From NCBI GenBank assembly GCA_949751835.1, contig CATKHK010000089.1, forward strand, positions 1 through 64,000: 64,000 bases of DNA, given 5' to 3'. A program made the translations under genes and the position numbers. This DNA is from Blepharisma japonicum. Lineage: Eukaryota > Ciliophora > Heterotrichea > Heterotrichida > Blepharismidae. Shown one piece after another: positions 31,840 through 41,765 of this stretch; positions within the stretch are counted from its first letter, which is position 1, and every line of letters starts with the position of its first letter. The notes below the pieces were generated by a model. That model was not told the DNA's origin, did no database searches, and saw only the letters and a list, made by a program, of their open reading frames with translations.

Positions 31840-32538
31840 ATGACTAGTTTCAAAATTCCATTAGAGAATCTTGCCAAGAATTCTTATAAACACTCTTATG
31901 CAAGATCGCAGTCGGCGCGCTGTCGATCGGCATCCCAACGAAATCCTATTTTGCAATCTGATGAGCCTGATGTCACTCCTAGATCATTGAGAGGAAAGGT
32001 TCCTGGGTATATGGATTCTATTCGATGGCTTAACGACAGGCCAAAAGGGAAAGGTCTCGCTAAACCCTCCACGAGTAGCACGTACAATATCCTAAGTTCT
32101 CAAGACATTGCTACTTATAGGCCTACAAAGCGTGTTTTCGCTCAAGAAAACCGAATCCCTGAAACTGAGCGTTCTTGCATTCGCTTAAGGCCGCCAAGCC
32201 CAGCGAAGAATCCAATATTGCAGGCTGATAAATCATTTGAAAATATTGAAAAGCCGTCAATAAAGATCATTGATTCGCGACCTTCTCAAATAACAGAATA
32301 TTCAAACATGAGGAAGTCACTTACTTCATCTGAATTAGGACTCAAGAAAAATCTCTTGTAATATTTATGCAGTGCTCAAAGAAATCCAAGCAGGATATTT
32401 GATCAAGAAGGGGTTTGTGATCCTTTTGGCTCACATAGGAAAATGGTTGATAATCGCAAACAAACTTCAGTTTCTGACTTGCTTTCATATAAATATGCAT
32501 TGCAATATAGGGAAAACAAAGTAACAGGAAAAATCTAG
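31840..32538 (+). CDS. Hypothetical basic protein with 15-nt intron, 227 aa
   Basis: Exon 1 is 31840-32357 and exon 2 is 32373-32538, joined across GTAATATTTATGCAG, which removes an in-frame TAA. The TTG at 31828 is not needed as a start, because ATG at 31840 follows. The protein is Ser/Arg/Pro-rich, with S-Q-S-A-R-C-R-S-A-S-Q-R and repeated N-P-I-L-Q-x-D short motifs (two copies). It has no membrane segment. It looks like an intrinsically disordered cytoskeletal or ciliary protein, but the family is not recognised. Confidence 0.88.
32358..32372 (+). other. 15-nt spliceosomal intron
   Basis: GTAATATTTATGCAG. Removal restores the frame as L-F-A-Q-R-N across the joint and extends the protein by 55 codons. 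It has A at position 10. Confidence 0.92.
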
Positions 32539-32775
32539 CTTTAAATAAAGATTATTGTTTGTATTTATGCATCAGCTAGAAATAAATAAATGATGCTAGA
32601 CAAATTAGTGATTTATAAGCAAAATCTTAATATTAATTAATAAGATTTTTCCTCAAATTGAAGCTAAATCTCATTATGACTCTTGAGCCTTAAGCGAATA
32701 GCAACTTAAAATTCGCGTTAAATTTTGCATAATCTCACTTTTATGACTTAGCCATAAATTTAAATCCACATTCAA

Positions 32776-35331
32776 ATGAACGAGGGCTCCAAAACTCCGA
32801 GCAGATACGTAAGATCCATCTAGGATACTCTAATGCTAATTGACTGGATAAATTCACTAGACATTTCTTCATGCACTTTGGTTGATTCTCTCGAAGACTT
32901 GAAATCTGGTGCAGTTGTCGGAGATATCATTGCATGAATGAAAAATATCCCATGTATCCGAGGAATCGAGCGAGTTCTAGTCTCCCAGAATGAAGCAATA
33001 AATAACTGGGTCATTGTTTTGAAAGAACTTGAAGGAATTCTGCCTAGATCTTTCCAAGAAATCGATCCTCAAGATTTATATGAAGTAAGGTTTATGAAGG
33101 ATGACGTTGCTTTGATGCACTTTCTAAGGTTTCTATCAAATCTTGATAATAAAGAAGAGGAAAAAATACAAAAAGACATGCCAATGACTCAGAATTTCAG
33201 GCCGGAGACACCAGCTAATACGATCCATGTGAGAAATGACTCAGCTATCACAAACAGATATCAGGAATCTCCAAGAAATAGTGAAGCAACTACTCCAAGC
33301 CGTGTGTCTTCAGTTCCTGCCAAAAATAATGAAAAAACTCCTCAGAAAAATATGGGCAAGCCGCCCATTCCTCCATCGGTGAATACTCCTATACGAAAAT
33401 CTGCAGGCACTTTGCAGGTGAAAACTGAAGATAATTCTGATAATGAAAAGCATGAGGAGAAATCAGCAAAATCAGAAGAAGAACTAGAGAAACCTCAAGA
33501 GCAAATCCTTCGGCCGCACATAAACTCATATTTTTCAAAGAAAAAAGAAGACCCCCATATCTCAGATACACCACTGAAACCTCCAGAGCAAAGTATATGT
33601 GATGCCCAACCAGTTCCAGAAATCGTGCAAGAAGCTGTTATAGAATGGCTTGAAAATTTACAACTAATCCGCAAGGGGTCCTTAAATTATCAACTTTTGC
33701 CAAATGTATGCAGAACAGGGGTGCTGTTTTGCGATGTCATCAATAGACTTGAAGGCCGCAAAGAAGCAATTAAAGGTGTTGAGAGAGCTCCAAAAAACCG
33801 TACACAAGCATTAGCAAACGTTAATAAAACCCTTGAATTTTTAAGAACCCACCCCAAAATGAATTCGCGCTATTTATGGTCCGGGAAAAATATCCTTGAA
33901 GGGGATGAGTATATAATCTGGGGTCTTTTAGAAGACATTAAAACCTACTATACCATTGCTCCGAGGGTGAATAACAATAATAAATCAAGAAATGAGGTAA
34001 AATCAAGAACTTCTCCAAATACTTCGCTTGTCATTTCCCCACCATTTACTGCGCAGCAAAGCACAATTTTAAGCATTCCTCAGAGCTCGCCGCAAAATAG
34101 AAATACTTCAGCACCCCATAAAACACAAGTCTCAAATCAGTCACCTCAAGAATTAGCCATCCCCAAGTCATTTTTACAAGAAAAAAGCAAAAATTTAAGA
34201 TCATATGCAGCTTCAGCGAGGTCGAGGACGCCAGGATCACGATCAACTCCAACTTCTCATACCCCCAGAACTATTTCTCCTCGATCTATGAGGCCTCCTT
34301 CTGCTTATTCCTCAAAGAAAAATTCCTTTTCCGCTCAGCACTTTATTCCTGAAGAAGCCAAAAAACAAATAAGACTGTGATTATATGCTTTGGATATTGA
34401 CTATGACGAAATTTATGATAATAAATATTCAGATCCACTGAGAAATGGCTTATTGCTATGCGAGCTTATGAAGGTCCTTGAAAATGTTCAAATAAAAATA
34501 AATCCCAACCCTAGAAACGAAAAAGCAATCAAAGAAAATTTTGAAAAGGCATTAACAGTAATGCAAGAAAAAAGAACAGAAATTCCTGAATTTATCTATA
34601 GCGACTGCGATATTTTACTAAAAAATGTTGATGCTATATGAAGTTTGCTATTTTCCTTAATGTCTGCATACCCACAAGCTGTTTCTGCAGCTTATCAGCC
34701 TTGCTCTCTGCCATATGGTGCATTGGGTGTAAAAAAATTAGAGACTTCAATAGTAAATTGGCTAAATTCATTGAGCATTTTTAATCCTGAAAATCAGCCG
34801 AACTCATTTTTTGAGATTCTTTATGACTTGAAAACAGGAGTCTTGCTATGTGTTCTAATCTCCAAGCTTTGTGGCTGAAAAATTCAAAATGTGATAAAAA
34901 ACCCCAAAACTGAGCAGACTTGTTTAAATAATATTAGAAAAGCATTGGAGGTTTTGAGAAAGATGCCCAAAATGTCTCAGAAATTCACCTGAAGCGAAAA
35001 AGAGATACTAAAAGGGAACTGCAGTGTCATTTTAGGGTTGCTTGAAGATATTTACAGATGCTACGATGGGTTGCCTACCAGAAAAGCTGGACCAGAATAT
35101 CATGCAGATGGACCGTATGTAGGCAAAGAGCAGCTTTACTCTACCAATGAGTCAAAAATTCCCAAAGATCTCCAACACTTAAGAACCCCTTCATGGAAAA
35201 TCAAGCAAGAGGATTCTTTTACTGGCACTTTTGGGTCTAATGACACCCCTCGAGAGCAAAACCCTAAAAAGCGAGTTTCTTATAGTGAAAAGAATCTATC
35301 GCCAAGTCATCATATCATTGAGTCACATTAA
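32776..35331 (+). CDS. Protein with four calponin-homology-like domains, 846 aa
   Basis: Exon 1 is 32776-32808 and exon 2 is 32824-35331, joined across a 15-nt intron. At least six TGA codons read as Trp, several at the conserved Trp of CH domains (e.g. 34378-34380, 34639-34641, 34876-34878). CH-like folds are seen at about 13-130 (L-I-D-W-I-N-S-L), 270-400 (V-I-E-W-L-E-N-L...L-L-P-N-V-C-R-T-G-V-L-F-C), 530-630 (G-L-L-L-C-E-L) and 665-775 (S-I-V-N-W-L-N-S-L...T-G-V-L-L-C-V-L-I). The linkers are Ser/Pro-rich. CH domains of this kind bind actin or microtubules. The third is split by divergent sequence. A cytoskeletal, possibly ciliary, linker is inferred. Confidence 0.9.
32809..32823 (+). other. 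15-nt spliceosomal intron
   Basis: GTAAGATCCATCTAG, with A at position 10. It removes an in-frame TAG and joins codon 11 (Tyr) to the next codon (Asp) in phase 0. Confidence 0.92.
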
Positions 35332-35380
35332 TTTAATTTTAATATGTATTTTCCATCATAAAATTCATTATAATTATTAC

Positions 35381-36292
35381 CTATATATTATAAGGAGCCA
35401 ATCTTGATGTGTCTAAATCTGCAAAATACGGATGTAGGAGCGCTGCTTTGGCTGAAATTCTTTTCGCTGGGTCATAGCAAACCATTTTTGATAATAAATC
35501 TACGCCGTTTTCATCCAAATTCGGAACAAGTCTAGCTACTCCTGTTGTTCTTCACTTAGGAAAAGTAGGCTTGAAGTCAGGGAACCCAGTTACTCCAGGG
35601 AAGTTGTCCTCATTAGGAGTTCCTAGGCACCTGAAAATAGTGAAAAGTTGGTCAATTTCTGAGTCGCCCATAAATAGGGCTCTTTTCTGAGCCATTTCAG
35701 CAAAAATACACCCAACGCTCCAAATATCAATTGGGGTTGAGTACTGCCTTGCCCCCAATAGCACTTCTGGGGCACGATACCACAATGTGACAATTTCATG
35801 GGTATATGTTTTAATAGGGAGTCCAAAAGCCCTTGCGAGCCCAAAATCAGCTAATCTGATTTGTCCTTCACGGTCAATCAGGATATTCTGAGGCTTTAAA
35901 TCTCTATGCAGGATTCTGTGTGTATGGCAATATGCAAGAGATGAAAGAATCTGATAGAGGAAGTTCTTCACGGACATCGGAGGAAGTGCTGAGGATTGGG
36001 CGTTCATGAACTTTTTTAGGTCATGGTCCACGAATTCGAATAAAAGGTAAAGCTTTTGCTCTGTGTGGACGACATCTTTGAGCTTCACAACATTAGGGTG
36101 TTGAAGAGTTTTCAACAGAGAAATTTCGCGAATTGCGGTTGATGGGACTCCTTCATCTTCTGATTCGAGTCTGATTTTCTTGAGAGCCAGGATATCGCCT
36201 GTGTTTCGGTCTCTTGCTTTGTAGACAACGCCGTAGGTTCCTTCTCCAACTTTTTCGATCTTTTGGTATCTCTCTAAGACTACCCTGTCCAT
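35381..36292 (-). CDS. CDK1: Cyclin-dependent kinase, CDK1/2 type, 303 aa
   Basis: ATG 36292, TAG 35381-35383, with TGA 35552-35554 read as Trp. It has an exact PSTAIRE cyclin-binding helix (residues 50-56), the G-E-G-T-Y-G-V-V-Y glycine loop with its inhibitory Thr-Tyr pair, [14 protein letters not shown], and a T-loop Thr in [15 protein letters not shown]. The length and motifs place it with CDK1/CDK2, the master mitotic or S-phase kinase. The paralogue could be CDK1 or CDK2; ciliates carry several. Single exon. Confidence 0.95.
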
Positions 36293-36775
36293 TTCAAATT
36301 TAAAATTCGTTAAATATGAAAATCAAGGTTTCCCTCTTATTTTTTGAGTCAAAGTTTTGAATAAGAATTTGTGTGTTTTGGGGTTTCGAGAGGTTTGAGA
36401 AAAAAATTGAAATTCTTATAAAAAATTTAGAAAGAAAACGCAAAAATAAAGGAAAATTAGGACATTTTTGGAATGATAAATTATTGATAAATTTTAGTAA
36501 TAATAAATTAAGAATAGAATTATTTGTATCTGACATTTAATATATAAAATAATTAGTTGATTTCAAAGGATATTTATAAATAATATTGCTATAGGACTTC
36601 TTTAAAGAAATTTATGCTCAGTATTAATTTTAATATTTTCTACTTTAATTTTTATTAAATATCATAGAAATTGATGTTGGACTACTATCAATGGATATTT
36701 TGTGCCTCATACAGGCCTATGGCTTGATGCATCTTTGAATATTTAAAGCAATTAATGTGATTAATTCGTATAAAT
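36293..36775. other. Intergenic stretch between divergent CDK and hexosaminidase genes
   Basis: AT-rich 480 bp that must hold both promoters. A 78-codon minus-strand frame at 36300-36536 is rich in Phe, Asn and Ile and looks like chance. No motif is recognised. Confidence 0.55.
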
Positions 36776-38440
36776 ATGGGAAGACTTAGTACTTTTTATT
36801 TTATATTCGCGACCATACTCCTTTCAAGTGCTAAAACAGTCATGCACAAGGTGTTTCCTATGCCTCAAGAATTCGAAGAAGGAGAAGATATTCTATATAT
36901 TGATCCTTGTCTTTTCGAAATCTCTCACAACCAAAAATTTTCACCAATCGACATTACCCCAATCCTTACTATTTACAAGTCTCGAATTTTTGGTGAAAAA
37001 CTTCACCAATGCCCAGTATCTAGTAGTAATTCTCCATCCCCAAAGCATATTCTCAATATTTATATTTCCGCTCCAATTCAAGAGTACTTCCCATCAAAAA
37101 TTGAATTCACTGACGAAAGTTACTCTTTAGAGATCACTCAGGACTCAACAACTATCCAAGCTAACCAGTATTCTGGCCTGGTCCACGCCCTAGAAACTTT
37201 TTCAAGACTTATTGAGCCTTCCAAGAAAATAAAGAATCATTACGAAATAGAAAATATTCCAATTACTTTACAAGACTCCCCAAGGTTCGCTTATCGAGGA
37301 ATCATGATCGACACTTCAAGACACTATTTACAAGTAAGTACTTTAATGAGAGTCATTGATGGGATGGTCATGGCAAAAATGAGTGTTCTTCATTGGCATA
37401 TTGTAGATGACGATTCATTTCCAATGCAGTCCCTCGCTTATCCAACACTGACGAACTATGCAGCCTTTTCTTCCTCACAAATTTACAACTCAACCCAAAT
37501 CCAGAACCTCGTAAAATATGCGAATATTCGGGCCATAAGAATTATTCCAGAATTCGACAATCCGGGCCACGTTCGTGCTGTAGGCTTAAGTCCGACATTT
37601 TTACCTTTGGTGACTTGCTTTAATAAGCAGTGGGAGTATCAAATGCCAAACGGCCCTTTGATTTATGGAGGGCCACCTACTGGCGCTTTGGATCCTTCTA
37701 ATTCTCAGACTTATACCTTTATCCAAGGGATTTTCCAAGATTTAAATACATATTTCCCTGACTCTTACATCCACCTTGGCGGCGATGAAGTACTTTTCTC
37801 CTGCTGGAGCTCAGTACCTGCAATAGTCAATTTTATGAAAAATAACAATATACCGAACTATAGTGCATTGACTAATTACTATATAAACAAAGCTAGAGGA
37901 GTTTTAACAGCCGTAAATAGTACAAAAACTGCTATTTATTGACTCAATGAAGACACTTTCTATTTGCAAGTGAAGCCTACAGACATTTTGGAATTTTGGG
38001 GTTTTACATCAAACCTCACACAATTGGCGACACTTTATCCAAATAATAAAATTATTGTAGCGACTGGGGATAGGTACTATTTGGACTGCGGAATGGGCAA
38101 TAAGTATGGAGGCGAATCATGGTGTGATCCATTTCATACATGGTGGGAAATTTATATATTAGAGCCAACAGACTATTTAAGCGCAAACCAAATTTTGGGA
38201 GGAGAAGTCACTATGTTTGCAGAGCTTGTTAATGATTTTGTTATTGACTGGAAAATCTGGCCTAGAGCTGCAGCAATGGCACAGAGATATTGGAACCAAA
38301 ATTTGCCTTTGAATTTAACAGGGTTAGTGTCAAGTTTGAATGCTCTGGTAAATTCAATGAATTCTCAAGGAATTGGAGCTGGGCCTATTGATAGTAATTA
38401 TTGCAACTTGAATACCAATATATGCTTTGGGTCTCCATAA
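36776..38440 (+). CDS. GH20 beta-hexosaminidase, copy 1, 554 aa
   Basis: ATG 36776 to TAA 38440, with TGA 37940-37942 read as Trp. A signal peptide (residues 1-20) leads into an N-terminal GH20b domain and the catalytic TIM barrel. The catalytic pair D337-E338 sits in H-L-G-G-D-E-V. The substrate-binding R-G-I-M-I-D-T-S-R-H and H-W-H-I-V-D-D-D-S-F motifs are present, as are W residues lining the pocket. It removes terminal N-acetylhexosamine from glycans or chitin oligomers, probably in lysosomes or food vacuoles. A close paralogue lies 69 bp downstream on the same strand. Confidence 0.96.
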
Positions 38441-38509
38441 GATAAATTAATAAAAATAATAAAAGAAAATTAGCTCCGATTTAGTGTGGAATAAAAATTG
38501 TTTATAAAA

Positions 38510-40156
38510 ATGGGTAAGGGATGGAATTTTGTACTGATTTCTGCAATCCTATGCATTGCAAATGCTGAAAGTGTGAGACATAAAATATTTCCAACTCCGC
38601 GAGAATTTAGTGAGGGCGAAAACGTGCTTGTTTTTGACGCTTGTGAATTTGATATCAAGCATAACCAAGAAAAGGCTCCAATTGATGTGAATCCAATCAT
38701 AAGAAAATACAAATCACGAATTTTTGGGAAATTTTTAGACTGCTCATCTAATTTTCTATCAAAAAGAGTCCTAGAAATTCAAGTTCCATCACTAATCCAC
38801 GAGTATTTCCCAGCTAAAATTGAAGACACTGATGAGAGTTATTCATTAAAAATAACAGAAACAGAAATTATTTTGAGCGCAAATCAGTATTCAGGCTTAG
38901 TTCATGGCCTCGAAACATTTTCAAGGCTTATAAATCCTTCAACTGATGGAAAATACGTGATAGAAAATGTGCCAATTACTATCCAAGATTCGCCGAGATT
39001 TGGCTATAGAGGGATTATGATAGACACAGCCAGGCACTTTATAGGTGCCCAGTCAATAATGAGGGTTATTGATGGGATGGCTATGGCTAAGCTGAATGTT
39101 CTCCATTGGCACATTGTAGATGACGACTCTTTCCCAATGGAATCTCTTTCTTTCCCTAGCCTGGCCAACTACACTGCTTTTTCACTCCTCCAAACCTACT
39201 TAAAAGAAGAAATCCAAAGTATTGTTTCCTATGCAAATACAAATGCAATCAGAATAATTCCAGAATTTGACAACCCAGGACACACAAGATCTTTAGGTCT
39301 TGATCCTTCCTTTAATTCTTTAGTTACTTGCTTTAATACTCATTGGCCCTACTCAATGCCAAGCGGCCCTAAAATTCAAGGAGGCCCTCCTACAGGTGCT
39401 TTGGACCCTTCAAATAGCACTACTTACTCTTTAATTTCTGGGATCTTCCAAGACCTAAACTTCTATTTCCCTGACTCTTACGTCCATTTAGGCGGCGATG
39501 AAGTCATTTTTTCATGCTGGAGCTCAGTTCCTTCAATCGTCCAATTTATGCAGCAAAACAAGATCCAGACCTACCAAGCCTTAATGAATTACTACATAAA
39601 CAAAGCTCGAGGTGTACTCTCATCAGTGAATTCGACTAAAACCGCATTATATTGGCTTAACGAAGCAACATTTTATTTGCAAGTCAAATCAACCGACATC
39701 TTAGAATATTGGGGATTATCAGCAAACATATCAAAATTAGCAACTTTATATCCTAATAACAAAATAGTGATAGCGCCTAGCGATGTATATTATATGGATT
39801 GTGGAATGGGAAATCCGTATGGAGGGATATCTTGGTGTGATCCTTATCATAGCTGGTGGAGTATATATCTTTTAGAGCCAACTCAGTATTTAAGTGCTAA
39901 CCAAATTCTAGGAGGAGAAGTCCCTATGTGGGCTGAACTAGTCAATGACTGGAATATTGATGGAAAAATCTGGCCGAGGGCTGCTGGCTTAGCTGAGAGA
40001 TATTGGAGCCCAAATTCGAAGGTTAATGTGCCTTCACTTGTGACGAGTTTGAATTCACTGATTGTAGCAATGAACACTCAAGGGATAGGCGCAAGTCCGA
40101 TTACTGGGCACTATTGTGAAATCAATGGGAGCTTTTGTTTTACAACACCACCCTAA
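38510..40156 (+). CDS. GH20 beta-hexosaminidase, copy 2, 548 aa
   Basis: ATG 38510 (an upstream in-frame TTG at 38498 is not needed), TAA 40154-40156. A signal peptide (about residues 1-20) is followed by the same domain layout as copy 1, with catalytic D330-E331 in H-L-G-G-D-E-V and R-G-I-M-I-D-T-A-R-H. The two proteins align end to end with long identical blocks and few gaps, so they arose by tandem duplication. Both keep all visible active-site motifs. The main differences are in the N-terminal quarter and surface loops. Confidence 0.96.
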   Translation: MGKGWNFVLISAILCIANAESVRHKIFPTPREFSEGENVLVFDACEFDIKHNQEKAPIDVNPIIRKYKSRIFGKFLDCSSNFLSKRVLEIQVPSLIHEYFPAKIEDTDESYSLKITETEIILSANQYSGLVHGLETFSRLINPSTDGKYVIENVPITIQDSPRFGYRGIMIDTARHFIGAQSIMRVIDGMAMAKLNVLHWHIVDDDSFPMESLSFPSLANYTAFSLLQTYLKEEIQSIVSYANTNAIRIIPEFDNPGHTRSLGLDPSFNSLVTCFNTHWPYSMPSGPKIQGGPPTGALDPSNSTTYSLISGIFQDLNFYFPDSYVHLGGDEVIFSCWSSVPSIVQFMQQNKIQTYQALMNYYINKARGVLSSVNSTKTALYWLNEATFYLQVKSTDILEYWGLSANISKLATLYPNNKIVIAPSDVYYMDCGMGNPYGGISWCDPYHSWWSIYLLEPTQYLSANQILGGEVPMWAELVNDWNIDGKIWPRAAGLAERYWSPNSKVNVPSLVTSLNSLIVAMNTQGIGASPITGHYCEINGSFCFTTPP

Positions 40157-40203
40157 ATTAAATAAAAATTAAATAAAACATGGTGTAAATAATTAGAAAT
40201 TAT

Positions 40204-40929
40204 TTACATTTGATTAAATAAGGACTCAATAAATGCTTCATTGTCCGTACAACTGCTTGGAAATTCATCTTGATGCAGGCTTATATGATAAGTAGAAGAG
40301 TTTTCTTTTACTGTAGAGTCATGAGGAATATAATTGTAGAGATCATTTGAGCCATAATCATAGAAAACGAACCAAAGATCTGAGCCTGGCTGGCATTTTC
40401 TCGAGAGTTCTTGTGCACCAAAATTTTTAAATCATTCTTGAAAGTATTTTACAAATGAAGGATGGGAGAATAAATAATTTTTATACTTGCGACCATAAGA
40501 TAAAAACTTATTCCCTTTATCTGGCTTACCTTTTGAAGACACGTAAATCGCTCAAAATGAGTTTTCTTCTGCAGTGAGCTTTGTTTTGAAGTGAGGATAA
40601 TTATTGGAAATATAAGAGCGGAAGCTTCTAAGCCAGAATTTGTCCTTTTCTTCTGTTTTCTTTTTGATAGGATCATTGGGCCTTATCGGCTTTCTTCCTC
40701 TTTTCCTTCTGGAATGATTAGGGGCAGTATCGCAATCAAGGAATTTTTTATTTCAGGACCCGTTTAGGCTTTCATCAAGATCCAAATTTAAAGCTGACTT
40801 CAAAGGAAATTCAGCAATATGCTCATATTTGGCCTCTTCTATAAAAAATTCCTCTTCAATTCTACTATTGTGTGATTCCTGATTGAATTTGGTTTCAAAA
40901 TTCAAAAAATCGATATTGATCTTATCCAT
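40204..40929 (-). CDS. AT-hook-like nuclear protein, 241 aa
   Basis: ATG 40929, TAA 40204-40206, found only when TGA is read as Trp (three such codons). An acidic N-terminus is followed by the motif R-R-K-R-G-R-K-P near residues 75-82, which resembles an AT-hook that binds the minor groove of AT-rich DNA. A Trp/Tyr-rich globular segment follows (F-W-L-R-S-F-R-S-Y-I; A-I-Y-V-S-S-K-G-K-P; F-V-K-Y-F-Q-E-W-F). It may be a chromatin or transcription factor. Family not recognised. It is convergent with hexosaminidase 2, 47 bp away. Confidence 0.8.
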
Positions 40930-41037
40930 TTACTTCGCCTATATTTTAACTGAGGAAATTAGTTAATATCCAGATAATTAATATAATATTCGCATAAAAG
41001 AAATAAAAAGATAAATTAATGTAATAATTTTAATTTG

Positions 41038-41730
41038 ATGAGACCAACACTTTTAGGATTTCGCAGCCCTAAAGAGCAGACTCCGGACCCTTACTATACA
41101 ACAGTCACATATGAAGGAAGATCATTATCATTCAGTCCTCCAAAAGGAGACATCAAACGTACAAGCTTCTCTAAAGAAAAACGCTTTGGTGTTTACTCTC
41201 AAAATGCAAATAAGCTAGGCTATCTATTAGGGCCAGGCACCCACAGCCCTGAGAACTTGACAATTGGCAAAGAAAAAATCTCTGGAGGACACCTTTACAA
41301 AGGCTTCCATGGTGGAAAATCCAATAAAAACGAAGGATACTTCATGGTAGGAAATCATCTAGTATTTAGTGCACACTATATGACACCAAGCAAGCGGCAC
41401 TCAGTTACCGACATGGATTGCAAGTTGGACAGCAGCTATTACAAGAATTCCAGGTCAAAAAGACCGTTTTCCAGCATGTCCTCAGAAAGAACGACTACAA
41501 GCGAGCAACGGAACGTCTCCACAGCTTCTTCCGGATACCGAAGGAAATTTATTTCTTCACTAAAAAAAGACTTATTTGGGGTGAAGCCTCAGAAAACTAG
41601 GAAAAATCACTCAGAATTGATTGGCGACAAAAAAGATAAAAAACTTAAAAAATACAACAGCAACTCGACGAAATATAGGAAGCTTGTGAGAAAACTGCTA
41701 TCTTCAAGGTATGATAGATCTTTTTGTTAA
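41038..41730 (+). CDS. Hypothetical basic protein with SHIPPO-like motif, 230 aa
   Basis: ATG 41038 (the TTG three bases earlier is not needed), TAA 41728-41730. The first half carries the short Pro-Gly motif L-G-P-G-T-H-S-P-E, similar to SHIPPO (ODF3/CFAP) repeats of axonemal proteins, but only once. The second half is Ser/Lys/Arg-rich and probably disordered. No signal peptide or TM. A ciliary or cytoskeletal role is a weak inference. The gene ends 35 bp before the convergent ARMC9 gene. Confidence 0.75.
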   Translation: MRPTLLGFRSPKEQTPDPYYTTVTYEGRSLSFSPPKGDIKRTSFSKEKRFGVYSQNANKLGYLLGPGTHSPENLTIGKEKISGGHLYKGFHGGKSNKNEGYFMVGNHLVFSAHYMTPSKRHSVTDMDCKLDSSYYKNSRSKRPFSSMSSERTTTSEQRNVSTASSGYRRKFISSLKKDLFGVKPQKTRKNHSELIGDKKDKKLKKYNSNSTKYRKLVRKLLSSRYDRSFC

Positions 41731-41765
41731 TTTTTATCGATAAATTTTAACTGAAAAATATAAAA

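Noticed and set aside
33089-33103. GTAAGGTTTATGAAG inside the CH-domain gene as a hidden 15-nt intron
   Set aside because: It has the length and the A at position 10 but ends in AAG, unlike the (C/T)AG of the five supported introns, and the sequence is compatible with coding. I left it in the CDS.
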